From: CAZDCD01 sp964503885
Lineage (GTDB): Bacteria; Bacteroidota; Bacteroidia; Bacteroidales; UBA10428
Reading direction: 5' to 3'
NCBI GenBank assembly: GCA_964503885.1
Contig: CAZDCD010000006.1
Span: forward strand, 1-64,000
Length of the DNA: 64,000 bases
Part shown: positions 54,298 through 63,999 of the stretch, piece after piece
Layout: the number at the start of each line of letters is the position of its first letter
Position numbering within the stretch: position 1 is the first letter of the stretch
Program-made: the position numbers and the translations under genes
The notes under the pieces: model-generated
The model's input: only the letters and a program-made list of their open reading frames with translations
What the model was told of the DNA's origin: nothing
Databases searched by the model: none

Positions 54298-56661
54298 ATG
54301 AAAAAAGATTTGGCAGCCAATAAAAATATCACGGTAAAACCCATTCGCCGGTCAGACGGAAACGAGTCGGCCTTTGCATATATTGTTGAAAATTCACCCG
54401 ACCTGATCGTGTTATTCGATGAAAACAATTCCTGTATTTTTGCCAGCCCTTCGGTTAATAAAATTTGTGGCTATACAGCAGAGGATATTAATGAACTGAA
54501 TTTCCTCAAACTCATTCATGCCGATGATGTGGATAGCTATATGAATGATGTCAACAAATCATTGAAAAACAAAGAAAAGACTGCTAAAACAATTTTCAGG
54601 ATAAGATGCAAGAACGGACAATACATATGGACAGAGAGCATATCTAACCGCAGGTTTGATCAGGATGGCAACATAATGAATACCCTGATTAACTGCAGGG
54701 ATATTACACCCCGGAAAGAAGCCGAAAAACAGTTGAAAAGCACGGATGAAAAGCTGAAAATGGCCCTCGATATCGGAAAGCTACTGTGGTGGGAATGGGA
54801 TTTTACTGCTAAATCGCTTTTAACCGATTTTAAGCAGGTCAAAATTCTGGATGTGGAAGTTGGTCAGATTCAGAAGAATTCAGAACATATACAGAAACTG
54901 ATCCATCCCGACGATCTTCCCGCAATCAGAAAATCAATGGATGAGCACCGGCTCGGAGAAAAAAAACTGTTTAACTGCGAATTCAGAATTGCTACTAAAG
55001 ATTCGGAATATAAGTGGATGCACTGCAGGGGTAAAATAATGGAACGCAGCGCGGAAGGCAATCCTCTGAAAATGAATGGACTTGTTATTGAAATTACCGA
55101 TTACAGGAAAGCCCTGCAAAAAGTCAGGGAAAGCGAAGAAAAACTCAGGAACATTTTTGATTCATCCCCGGAAACAATTCTGATCGCCGATGCCGGGTTG
55201 AATATTATGGATTGCAATCAGGAAGCCCTTAACCTGTTTGGTTATTCAAAAAAGGAACTGATAAAGATGAATCCGTATATGTTGCTGGACGAAGAAGACC
55301 GGGAAAAAGCCGAGATGTTTCTTCAGAAATTCAATGAAATCGGACTTTTAAAGGGAATTGAGTTTACGTTCAAAAAACACAACGGGGACAAATTAATTAC
55401 AGTCGTTTCCGGCAGTATAGTCTGCGATGAAGAAAACAAGCCCAAACTGTATATTATCGTGATTCAGGATATTTCACAGTTCAAAAAGATCGAAAGTGAA
55501 CTGGTGAAAGCAAAGGAGAGAGCGGAGGAAGCCGACAACCTAAAATCGGCATTCCTGGCAAATATGAGCCATGAAATACGAACACCGATGAATGCCATCA
55601 TAGGTTTCAGCGATCTCCTGGCCGACCCCTCGCTTAAACATTCGGATGCAGGGTTATATACCGGAGTAATTAAGGAAAGATGCAATAACCTGTTGCACAT
55701 TGTAAACGATATTCTTGATATTTCACGAATTGAAGCCAACCAGGTTGAACTCCGTGAAACCAGTTTTTCTGTGAATGCTTTGCTTGAAGAACTGTATATT
55801 GTTTATGCCCAGAGGCTGATCAATGAAAACAAATTCCAGGTGGTACTAAACCTGACAAAAGATGCTGTTAATGAGCAGAGTATTATTATTGCCGATGATT
55901 CAAGATTAAAACAGGTACTGAACAACCTGCTTGATAATGCCATTAAGTTTACCAAAAAAGGAGAAATTGAATTCGGTTATTCCGTTAAAGACGGATTTCT
56001 TGAATTTTTTGTAAAGGATAGCGGAATAGGCATTAAGCCCGATAAGCATGAAATGATTTTTGAACGGTTCAGGCAGATCGATGAATCGCTTGACAGGGAG
56101 TATGGGGGGAACGGACTTGGACTGGCAATCTGCAAGGCTTTCGTGGAACTTATGGGGGGAACTATATGGCTTAAATCCGGGGAGAACAGCGGGACTACGT
56201 TTTATTTTACAATTCCCTATAGCAGACCCAACGAAATAATATACAAACCGAAACCCGAAACCGACATTGTAAATTATAAATGGAGAAAAAAACGAATTCT
56301 TATCGTTGAAGATGATAAGGCAAGCCTTTCATTTATGAAAGTGCTTTTTAAACTCACTGAGGCTGAAATTATCCCGGTTCAGACCGGCCACGAAGCGATT
56401 GAACTATACATGAACGATAAAAATTTCGACCTGGTATTGATGGATATTCAACTTCCGGATATTAACGGACTGGAAGTTACCAAGATGTTTAAAAGCATGA
56501 ACCGGTACATTCCGGTTATCGCACAAACCGCCTATGCCATGCACGGTGATGATGTGAAATGCCTGAACGCCGGTTGTGATGACTATATTTCAAAACCGGT
56601 TGAGATAGCCGACCTGTTCTTTAAGATCGATAAGTTCCTGGGTGAGGGAAAAAAAGGGTAA
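54298..56661 (+). CDS. PAS-domain hybrid histidine kinase with C-terminal receiver
   Basis: 787 residues from the ATG at 54298 (a TTG precedes it). Three PAS domains (about 20-140, 155-275, 285-400: DLIVLFDENNSCIFASPSVN; WWEWDFTAKS; NIFDSSPETILIADAG) lead to HisKA with H425 in FLANMSHEIRTPMN, HATPase_c (NNLLDNAIKFTKKG, FFVKDSGIGI, GGNGLGLAICKAFVELMGG) and a receiver with D716 in LVLMDIQLPDING. There is no transmembrane segment, so it senses inside the cell. Phosphotransfer to an Hpt or response regulator outside the window is expected. Confidence 0.93.
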   Translation: MKKDLAANKNITVKPIRRSDGNESAFAYIVENSPDLIVLFDENNSCIFASPSVNKICGYTAEDINELNFLKLIHADDVDSYMNDVNKSLKNKEKTAKTIFRIRCKNGQYIWTESISNRRFDQDGNIMNTLINCRDITPRKEAEKQLKSTDEKLKMALDIGKLLWWEWDFTAKSLLTDFKQVKILDVEVGQIQKNSEHIQKLIHPDDLPAIRKSMDEHRLGEKKLFNCEFRIATKDSEYKWMHCRGKIMERSAEGNPLKMNGLVIEITDYRKALQKVRESEEKLRNIFDSSPETILIADAGLNIMDCNQEALNLFGYSKKELIKMNPYMLLDEEDREKAEMFLQKFNEIGLLKGIEFTFKKHNGDKLITVVSGSIVCDEENKPKLYIIVIQDISQFKKIESELVKAKERAEEADNLKSAFLANMSHEIRTPMNAIIGFSDLLADPSLKHSDAGLYTGVIKERCNNLLHIVNDILDISRIEANQVELRETSFSVNALLEELYIVYAQRLINENKFQVVLNLTKDAVNEQSIIIADDSRLKQVLNNLLDNAIKFTKKGEIEFGYSVKDGFLEFFVKDSGIGIKPDKHEMIFERFRQIDESLDREYGGNGLGLAICKAFVELMGGTIWLKSGENSGTTFYFTIPYSRPNEIIYKPKPETDIVNYKWRKKRILIVEDDKASLSFMKVLFKLTEAEIIPVQTGHEAIELYMNDKNFDLVLMDIQLPDINGLEVTKMFKSMNRYIPVIAQTAYAMHGDDVKCLNAGCDDYISKPVEIADLFFKIDKFLGEGKKG

Positions 56662-56739
56662 TTATCCTGTAATAATTATTAATTAAAGGATACCGGTATT
56701 CAGGTCTTATTTTCCTGAATACCGGGCACCACTGTCGGA

Positions 56740-57966
56740 TCAGTGAAACTGTCCAATAGTCCTTGAAATGATCTCAATTGTTTCATAGAGCTGATCCTTA
56801 GTGATGACCAGAGGAGGTGCAAACCTTATGATATGTTCATGTGTAGGTTTTGCAAGCAATCCGTTATCTTTCATTGCCACACAAACATCCCACGCCGTTT
56901 TCCCCTTAGCAGGTTTTATAACCACAGCATTCAGAAGGCCCTTACCTCTGACCAGTTCAACCATCTCATATCGGCTTTCAAGTTTTTGCATCTCGTCCCT
57001 GAAGATCCTTCCCAGGGATTCTGCATTTTCAGCCAGCTTTTCTTCCCGTATCACTTCAAGGGCAGCAATACCCACTTTTGAGGCTACCGGGTTTCCCCCG
57101 AATGTTGAGCCGTGTTCTCCGGGCTTGATGCACAACATTATGTCGTCGTCAGCAAGAACTGCAGAAATTGGATATACTCCGCCTGACAGGGCTTTACCGA
57201 GTATCAGGATATCGGGCCTTACGTTTTCGTGATCGGAGGCAAGAAGTTTTCCGGTCCTTGCAAGGCCAGTCTGTACCTCATCAGCGATGAACAACACATT
57301 CTTCCTGCTGCACAACTCTGCCGCCTTTTCCAGGTATCCGTCATCGGGAACATATACTCCTGCTTCTCCCTGAATGGGTTCAACAAGAAATCCTGCAACA
57401 TCAGGATCTTCAAGCTCTTTCTCCAGTGCCGGCAGGTTATTGTAAGGTATTTTAACAAATCCGGGCGTGTATGGCCCGAACCCCCTGTAAGAATCAGGAT
57501 CCGTTGACATGGAAATCACGGTTATGGTTCTGCCGTGAAAATTACCTTCACAGACAATGATCTTGGCTTTGTTCTCAGGAATGCCTTTCTTCTCATAGGC
57601 CCACTTCCGACATAGTTTCAGAGCCGTTTCATCACCTTCGGCTCCGGTATTCATGGGCAGTACCTTGTCATATCCGAAATAGCCTGTAACATACTCTTCA
57701 TATTCTCCCAGGCAGTTGTTGAAAAAGGCCCTTGAGGTAAGCGTTAGTATCTGTGCCTGATCGGTTAACGCCTTTACGATTTTAGGGTGGCAATGCCCCT
57801 GGTTTACAGCCGAATAAGCAGAAAGAAAATCAAAATACCTTTTTCCGTCCACATCCAAGAGGTAAACACCTTCACCCTTCTCAAGCACCACAGGCAATGG
57901 ATGGTAGTTGTGAGCTCCAAATTTTTCTTCCCTGTACATGAAATCCTGACTTGTCATAGTATGCAT
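56740..57966 (-). CDS. rocD: Ornithine aminotransferase
   Basis: 408 residues, class III PLP aminotransferase. SQDFMYREEKFGAHNYHPLP, the cofactor-loop MNTGAEGDETALKLCRKWAY, the carboxylate-binding VCEGNFHGRTITVI, the ring Asp in LFIADEVQTGLARTGK, and the lysine in LILGKALSGGVYP identify it. It converts ornithine and 2-oxoglutarate to glutamate semialdehyde and glutamate, linking arginine or ornithine to proline and glutamate. It lies alone on the minus strand between two hybrid kinases. The ATG at 57966 or 57957 could be used. Confidence 0.93.
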   Translation of the reverse strand: MHTMTSQDFMYREEKFGAHNYHPLPVVLEKGEGVYLLDVDGKRYFDFLSAYSAVNQGHCHPKIVKALTDQAQILTLTSRAFFNNCLGEYEEYVTGYFGYDKVLPMNTGAEGDETALKLCRKWAYEKKGIPENKAKIIVCEGNFHGRTITVISMSTDPDSYRGFGPYTPGFVKIPYNNLPALEKELEDPDVAGFLVEPIQGEAGVYVPDDGYLEKAAELCSRKNVLFIADEVQTGLARTGKLLASDHENVRPDILILGKALSGGVYPISAVLADDDIMLCIKPGEHGSTFGGNPVASKVGIAALEVIREEKLAENAESLGRIFRDEMQKLESRYEMVELVRGKGLLNAVVIKPAKGKTAWDVCVAMKDNGLLAKPTHEHIIRFAPPLVITKDQLYETIEIISRTIGQFH

Positions 57967-58160
57967 TGTAATCCGGTTTAAATGTTAATGTAATTATGAA
58001 TTTTTTTACAAATTTATTGGATTTTTATACATATTAACCATGATAAAAAGCAGCCTTTTTTTGTATATCGTACATTGTGAAAAAAGTTCTGTTGAAAATT
58101 CTTATACTTTCTGTCGATGTGATGTATCAGAACCAAACGAACAGGGAAACCTTTTCCTGT

Positions 58161-58193
58161 CTTGATTTCAATCCTGCCAATCCTTTATCTTTG
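58161..58193 (+). promoter_or_regulatory. Candidate promoter upstream of the second hybrid kinase
   Basis: CTTG (58161-58164) and TATCTTTG (58186-58193) are separated by 21 bp, close to the -33/-7 consensus. The kinase ATG is about 130 bp further on, leaving a long leader. Confidence 0.45.
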
Positions 58194-58329
58194 CTCTACT
58201 CCGTTGCAGGTACTCCAGATATTGACATCATATGGCGTGAATTGCTGCGACGAGGAGACGATTATTATTCACTTACATTTGAGTATATTAAATTAAAATT
58301 GTAACTTATATCAGCAAACATGATCTTAT

Positions 58330-60549
58330 ATGAAAAAGCAGATTATCGTATTTATGATTATTTACATTGCAGCGGGAATTTTGCTGCTGGCGCTGCCGGA
58401 TGTACTTTTTTCAGATTCCTTCCGGAATGAAAATCAGCTTGTGGTTTTCAGAAAAGTTGCCGATGGCGTTTTTATCGCAATCTCCTTGCTTGTTTTATAT
58501 TTTCTTACATCAAGAAAGGTCCCGGAAAAAAGCAGGCTTATGGATTCAGTAAGTGAACCGGTGAGATGGTCAGATCTTGTAGTATCTAACCTCCCGGATA
58601 CTTCAGTTTTTCTTCTTGATACTGATCTGAACCATATTGCTGCGCATGGTAAAGACCTGAAAGATTTTGGTTATTTTTCCGATACTGTGTTGAATAAGCC
58701 TTTATATGAGATCGGACTCGAACCAGTATTTCACCAGTTCCTGAAAAAGAATTATTCCATGATTCTCGACGGAGAAAATGTGGTGACTGAAATCAACCTA
58801 AATAATTCATGGTTTGAATTCAGAGGATCGCAGATAAAAGATGAGAATACAGGGAATATCCTGATCCTGGCCATCTTCAATAACATCACCGAGAAAAAGC
58901 AATGGATAAACCACCTGCAACTTCAGAAAATTGAAATAGAGGATATAAATGAACAGAATGAAAAAATTACCAGTGAACTCACCAATAGGATCAAAACCTT
59001 GTCTGAGGTCAACTACAAACTGCTTGAAAGCGAGCAAAGATACAGAATGTTTTTTGATAATATCAATGATGCGGCATATATCCATGAAGTGGTTGACGGT
59101 AAGGAACCTGGTAGGTTTCTTGATGTGAACCAGAAAATGGTAGAATATTTGGGATATTCGCGGGGCGAATTGTTAGAAATGCATCCCAATCAGATCGCTT
59201 CCCAGGATAGCCTTGAAAAATTCAAAAGTTCTACGAACTTCTTCGAGAACATGAGCCATCAGTATATTGAGATGGAACACCTGACCAAAACCGGAAAGAA
59301 AATTCCTGTTGAATTGAGTATGCATTATTTTCAGGACGAGGGTAAACACATGGTTTTTGGTACCGTCAGAGATATACGAGAACGGGTAAAATATATCCGC
59401 AAGCTTAAAAAAGCCAAGGAGAAAGCAGAAGAAAGCGATCAGCTGAAAAGCGCATTTCTTGCAAATATAAGTCATGAAGTTCGCACACCCATGAACGGTA
59501 TTATCGGATTTACCGATCTGATCAGTCAGGTTGACTTATCAGAAGAACAAAAGGATACCTATATACGGTTAATTAAACGCAGCGCCGACCAGTTGCTTAG
59601 AATCATCAATGAACTTCTGGATATTTCAAAAATTGATACCGGTCAGCTTAAACTCAACAAGAACAACATGTCGCTGAATGAGCTGATGGATGAACTGATG
59701 GGATACATGAAGAGCTTGTTAAATCAAAACAGCAAGAATCTCACCATATCCTGTGTACGGTCGCTCCAGTCGGGTGATGATGTGATACTAGCCGACGGCA
59801 AACGGTTGAGGCAGATATTTCAGAATTTGCTGAACAATGCTGAAAAATTTACTGAATCGGGAAATATTGAATTCGGCTATAATGTATCTGATGAAGAAAA
59901 TATTCGATTTTTCGTCAGGGATACCGGGATCGGGATCAGTTCGGATAAGGTCCTTGCTGTGTTTGAACGTTTCAGGCAGGCGGATGATTCCCACACAAGG
60001 GAGTTCGGAGGTATAGGTCTCGGTCTGCCTATTGCAAAAGGTTTGGTTGAACTGATGGGCGGTACGGTTAATCTTGAAACCGAAACAGATAAAGGGACGA
60101 TGGTCGAATTTATTCTTCCGGTTCAAAAATCAAAACTGGCGAAACGTGAGCCCAGCATACCGCTGGTGTTTGAAGAGCCGGACCTTACAAACAAGACACT
60201 GCTGATTGTAGAAGATAATCCCGAAAATTCAGCCTTGTTATCGGAATACGCCCAGTTAAACGGTGCACAGGTTATTGTTACTGCAAAGGGCAGGGAAGCA
60301 ATTGACCTGTGTATGATGAATCCGAATATCGATTTGATCTTCATGGATATCAGGCTGCCCGATATAAGCGGACTGGAAGTCACAAAAAGCATTAAGAAAT
60401 TTTTGTCTAATGTGCCTATAATAGCGCAGACGGCCTATGCATCTTCAGAAGATATGAATCTTTGCCTGGAAGCAGGATGTGATGATTTCATAACCAAGCC
60501 CATTGAAATGAAAGCATTTTACAGTATGGTCTCCAAGCATATTCATTGA
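58330..60549 (+). CDS. Membrane-bound PAS hybrid histidine kinase with receiver
   Basis: 739 residues. Two transmembrane helices (about 5-26, IVFMIIYIAAGILLLALPDV, and 47-62, GVFIAISLLVLYF) are followed by two PAS domains (about 90-185 and 230-350: YRMFFDNINDAAYIHEVVDG), HisKA with H382 in FLANISHEVRTPMNG, HATPase_c (NNAEKFTESGNIEFGY, FVRDTGIGI, GGIGLGLPIAKGLVELMGG) and a receiver with D673 in IFMDIRLPDISG. It and the kinase at 54298 share order and sequence style and are probably paralogues. Its gene converges on the large PAS protein 27 bp downstream. Confidence 0.93.
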   Translation: MKKQIIVFMIIYIAAGILLLALPDVLFSDSFRNENQLVVFRKVADGVFIAISLLVLYFLTSRKVPEKSRLMDSVSEPVRWSDLVVSNLPDTSVFLLDTDLNHIAAHGKDLKDFGYFSDTVLNKPLYEIGLEPVFHQFLKKNYSMILDGENVVTEINLNNSWFEFRGSQIKDENTGNILILAIFNNITEKKQWINHLQLQKIEIEDINEQNEKITSELTNRIKTLSEVNYKLLESEQRYRMFFDNINDAAYIHEVVDGKEPGRFLDVNQKMVEYLGYSRGELLEMHPNQIASQDSLEKFKSSTNFFENMSHQYIEMEHLTKTGKKIPVELSMHYFQDEGKHMVFGTVRDIRERVKYIRKLKKAKEKAEESDQLKSAFLANISHEVRTPMNGIIGFTDLISQVDLSEEQKDTYIRLIKRSADQLLRIINELLDISKIDTGQLKLNKNNMSLNELMDELMGYMKSLLNQNSKNLTISCVRSLQSGDDVILADGKRLRQIFQNLLNNAEKFTESGNIEFGYNVSDEENIRFFVRDTGIGISSDKVLAVFERFRQADDSHTREFGGIGLGLPIAKGLVELMGGTVNLETETDKGTMVEFILPVQKSKLAKREPSIPLVFEEPDLTNKTLLIVEDNPENSALLSEYAQLNGAQVIVTAKGREAIDLCMMNPNIDLIFMDIRLPDISGLEVTKSIKKFLSNVPIIAQTAYASSEDMNLCLEAGCDDFITKPIEMKAFYSMVSKHIH

Positions 60550-60576
60550 ACGGATGCCCGAAAGCATCTGTAAGGT

Positions 60577-63150
60577 TTATTTCTTTTTCAGGCTTTTAAT
60601 CTGGCCTTCAAGCTTTTTGATCTCGAGCTTAAGTTGCTTTTCTTTCTTTTCAAATTCCTTCTGCAAAATCAGTTTCTCTTCAAGGCGTTTGTTCATATCA
60701 TCCTGAATGGTCTGCATTTCTTCGAGATTCTGCCTGAGCTCTTCCTCCTGGGCAAGCAATTCTTCATTTTTCTGCTTTATTTCTATCTCCATCTGAACCC
60801 GTTCGGTGATATCCTTTGAAATCCCGAACGTACCAATAATTTCCCCTTCATTGTCTTTCAACGGCATCTTTGTGGTGCTCACCCATGATACCGACCCGTC
60901 TTTTTTTACCTCCTTTTCAACCAGGTCAAGAATAGGCTTACCGGTTTTAATAATTTTTTGTTCGTCTTTGAATGCGGGCATAGCATGCTCTTCACCAAAG
61001 AAATCGAAATCAGATTTCCCGGTGATTGCATTGACATCGTTGAACCCAAACAGTTGTGAAAGTGACAGGCTGTTTCTGATAAACCTGCTTTCTTTGTCTT
61101 TGAAGTATATATGTTCGGGAACATTGTTTAACAGTGCATCCAACAGGTTCTTTTCCCTTGTGAGTTCAACCTGTGCTTTCTTATTCTGTTCAATCTGTTT
61201 TGCCAGTTCCTCCTGCGTGGTCATCATTTCTTCGAGATTCTGCCTGAGCTCTTCCTCCTGGGCCTGCAATTCTTCGTTCTTCTGCTTGATTTCCATTTCA
61301 AGGGTCATGCTTTCGGTGATATCCTTGGATATCCCGAATGTGCCAACAATCTTGCCATTCTGATCCTTTATGGGCATCTTGGTTGTGCTTACCCATGCAA
61401 CGGTGCCGTCCTTCTTAACTTCTTTTTCAATCTGATCCACAACAGCCTGACCCGTTCTTATGATTTTTTGTTCATCCTCGAATGCCGGCTGTGCATGCTC
61501 TCTGTCAAAAAAGTCAAAATCGGTTTTGCCGTAGATCTCTTCAGCTTTTTTCACATTGAATAATTTTCTCAAGCTGTCACTTACCTTAATAAACTTGCTC
61601 TCAGCATCTTTAAAATAGATGGTTTCATGAATATTCGTCATGAGTGTATCCATCAGGTATTTCTCTTTGGCAAGCTCCTCCTGTATTTTTTTGTTTTCAG
61701 TATTCTGGCGTACCAATTCATCCTGGGTGGTCATCATCTCCTCAAGATTCTGCCTGAGCTCTTCTTCCTGGGCCAGCAGTTCCTCGTTCTTCTGTTTGAT
61801 TTCCATCTCCAGGGTCATGCTTTCGGTGATATCTTTGGATATCCCGAACGTGCCAACGATCTTGCCATTTTGATCCTTTAACGGCATTTTGGTTGTGCTT
61901 ACCCATGAAATGGTTCCATCCTTCTTCACTTCTTTTTCAATTTTATCCACTATCGCTTTGCCTGTTCTTATGATCTTCTGTTCATCCTCCAATGCAGGTT
62001 TCGCATGCTTTTCGTCAAAAAAGTCGAAATCGCTTTTGCCATAAATCTCTCCAACTTTTTTTACATTGAATAATTTGGTCATGCTTTCGCTTACTTTGAT
62101 AAACCTGCTTTCGGTATCTTTAAAATAGATGTGTTCACGAATATTCGTCATCATTGTGTCCATCAGGTATTTCTCCTTTGCCAGTTCTTCCTGCATTCTT
62201 TTATTTTCTTCGTTCTGGCGTACCAATTCTTCCTGGGTTGATTGCATTTCCTCCAGGTTTTGTCTTAATTCTTCTTCCTGCGCCTGCAGCTCTTCGTTCT
62301 TTTCCTTCATCTGTATCTCAATCTGTTTGATGTGGGTTATATCTTTTGAGATGCCAAATGTGCCGATAGTATGGCCGTGAATATCTTTCAAAGGCTTTTT
62401 AGTGGTGCTGACATAGCTTATCCTGCCATCGGCATGTGTTTCAGTTTCAATTTTATCCACAATTGCCCTTCCTGTCTTAATGATCTTCATCTCATCTTCA
62501 AAAGCAGGACGGGCGTGCTCTTCGGTAAAGAAATCAAAATCTGATTTTCCGTATAAGTCTTCAACATGTTTGAGATCGAATAATTTGGTCATGCTGGTGC
62601 TTGCCTTAATAAACCGGCTTTCAAGATCTTTAAAATAAATGCTTTCATTTACATTGGTAAGCAGAGCATCCATCAGGGCTTTTTCCTTATCAAGCTCACT
62701 TTTTTGCCTGTTCAACTCATCCTGAGTAGCTTGCATTTCCTCAATGTTTTGCCTTAGCTTTTCTTCCTGCTCAAGCAATACATCAGCTTTATTCCTTGCT
62801 TCCATCTCCAGCTTTTTAAGGCCGGTAATATTTTTGGTAATGCCAAAAGTGCCGATGCATTTGCCGGTTTCGTCAAACAGTGGCATTTTCGAAGTGGATA
62901 CCCATTGTTCCACTCCGTTTGACATCACTTCATGCTCAATATGGTCGATGAAGCCTTTACCAGTCTTTATAATAGACTGCTCTTCATCATAATATTTCTG
63001 TGCATTCTCTTTGGACTGAAAATAAAAATCAGATTTTCCCACTATATCATCGATAGAATCTACAGGGTAAAATTGCAGCATCGACTTGGATATCCTGATG
63101 AATTTGCTTTCAAGATCTTTGAAATAGATAGAATCGGGCAGGTTATTCAT
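60577..63150 (-). repeat. 510-bp tandem repeat array inside the PAS gene
   Basis: Equivalent codons of the GTFGISKDIT segment recur on the plus coordinate at 60804, 61314, 61824 and 62334, exactly 510 bp apart, with a fifth at about 62823 (489 bp). Modules 3 and 4 are the most alike, sharing long identical stretches, which indicates recent internal duplication or gene conversion. Confidence 0.85.
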
Positions 63151-63999
63151 GATTGAATCGAGCTGTGCCTTCTCCCGGATAAGATTTTCCTGAATTTTCT
63201 TGTTTTCGGACATCTGACGGTGGAGATCTTCCTGTGTTGCATGCATCTCCTCGAGATTTTGCCGCATTTCTTCTTCCTGTGAACGCAGTTCATCTGCCTG
63301 TGCCCTAGATTGTTCGAGCATCAGCGACATCTTTTCGTTGGCATGGCTGATGGCCAGGGTACTGGCAATATTTTCAGAGAGTTTTTCAACAAACTGTACC
63401 TTGTATTCTTCAAGCTTGTTAAACGACGCCAGTTCAATAACTCCGAGTTTGAGCTCGTCCTGGATCAGGGGAACAAATACAATATACTGGGGTTTTGATT
63501 CCCCCAGACCGGAAATCACTTTAATATATGTATCGGGGGTATTGGTAAGTTCCATGGTACGGCCTTCGGCGTAACAGGTACCGACATATCCCTCACCTGC
63601 TTTAAAACTTCCTTTGATTTGCTCCGGACTGGGAGCGAATCCGCCCAAAAACTCCAGGCGTACATCCGTCTCATTTTCATTTTTAGCAATATATATAGCA
63701 CCGGAATTGGCATTGAGATAATGAACGATCTCCGATATCAGTTTCTGGCCGAGTACCGCCATATCATTTTTATTCCTCGAAAGGATCTCGGAAAATTTTG
63801 AGATGCCCTCTGACTGATACCGTAATTCCATCTCGCCTGAGTTATCTTCAACATGTTCTTTCTTAAACGTTTCAAATTGATTCTCTTTTTCAGAAAGTTG
63901 TGTATTAAGCATTTTCAATTGCTCTTCGAACTGCGTTGCTTTACGGATGAATTCCTTATCTTTTCGCCTCATTATAATTCGAAAGAGGAAAGGAAGCAC
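60577..63999 (-). CDS. GAF protein with five tandem PAS/coiled-coil modules (5' end beyond window)
   Basis: At least 1140 residues; the frame runs off the right edge. The visible N-terminus (LPFLFRIIMRRKDKEF) looks like the end of a transmembrane helix, so the start is upstream. A GAF domain (about 70-200: LSRNKNDMAVLGQKLISEIV, GEGYVGTCYAEGRTMELTN) is followed by coiled coil and five PAS modules, each beginning with a heptad linker (EELRQNLEEMxxTQ) and holding IYFKDxESxFI, GKSDFDFF and GTFGISKDIT. Four consecutive modules are exactly 170 residues apart. No histidine-kinase or other output domain follows; the protein ends in a coiled coil. It is probably a membrane-associated sensor or scaffold working with the adjacent kinases. 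Confidence 0.9.
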   Translation of the reverse strand: MLPFLFRIIMRRKDKEFIRKATQFEEQLKMLNTQLSEKENQFETFKKEHVEDNSGEMELRYQSEGISKFSEILSRNKNDMAVLGQKLISEIVHYLNANSGAIYIAKNENETDVRLEFLGGFAPSPEQIKGSFKAGEGYVGTCYAEGRTMELTNTPDTYIKVISGLGESKPQYIVFVPLIQDELKLGVIELASFNKLEEYKVQFVEKLSENIASTLAISHANEKMSLMLEQSRAQADELRSQEEEMRQNLEEMHATQEDLHRQMSENKKIQENLIREKAQLDSIMNNLPDSIYFKDLESKFIRISKSMLQFYPVDSIDDIVGKSDFYFQSKENAQKYYDEEQSIIKTGKGFIDHIEHEVMSNGVEQWVSTSKMPLFDETGKCIGTFGITKNITGLKKLEMEARNKADVLLEQEEKLRQNIEEMQATQDELNRQKSELDKEKALMDALLTNVNESIYFKDLESRFIKASTSMTKLFDLKHVEDLYGKSDFDFFTEEHARPAFEDEMKIIKTGRAIVDKIETETHADGRISYVSTTKKPLKDIHGHTIGTFGISKDITHIKQIEIQMKEKNEELQAQEEELRQNLEEMQSTQEELVRQNEENKRMQEELAKEKYLMDTMMTNIREHIYFKDTESRFIKVSESMTKLFNVKKVGEIYGKSDFDFFDEKHAKPALEDEQKIIRTGKAIVDKIEKEVKKDGTISWVSTTKMPLKDQNGKIVGTFGISKDITESMTLEMEIKQKNEELLAQEEELRQNLEEMMTTQDELVRQNTENKKIQEELAKEKYLMDTLMTNIHETIYFKDAESKFIKVSDSLRKLFNVKKAEEIYGKTDFDFFDREHAQPAFEDEQKIIRTGQAVVDQIEKEVKKDGTVAWVSTTKMPIKDQNGKIVGTFGISKDITESMTLEMEIKQKNEELQAQEEELRQNLEEMMTTQEELAKQIEQNKKAQVELTREKNLLDALLNNVPEHIYFKDKESRFIRNSLSLSQLFGFNDVNAITGKSDFDFFGEEHAMPAFKDEQKIIKTGKPILDLVEKEVKKDGSVSWVSTTKMPLKDNEGEIIGTFGISKDITERVQMEIEIKQKNEELLAQEEELRQNLEEMQTIQDDMNKRLEEKLILQKEFEKKEKQLKLEIKKLEGQIKSLKKK

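Noticed and set aside
58077..58304. 75-residue plus-strand frame starting with KKVLLKILILSVDV
   Set aside because: It begins at a GTG, has weak protein character after the first 16 residues, and contains a good -33/-7 promoter pair for the next kinase gene.
60634..63801. Many antisense frames rich in Ser, Phe and Leu opposite the PAS gene
   Set aside because: They repeat with the 510-bp period and are shadows of the coiled-coil and PAS coding sequence.
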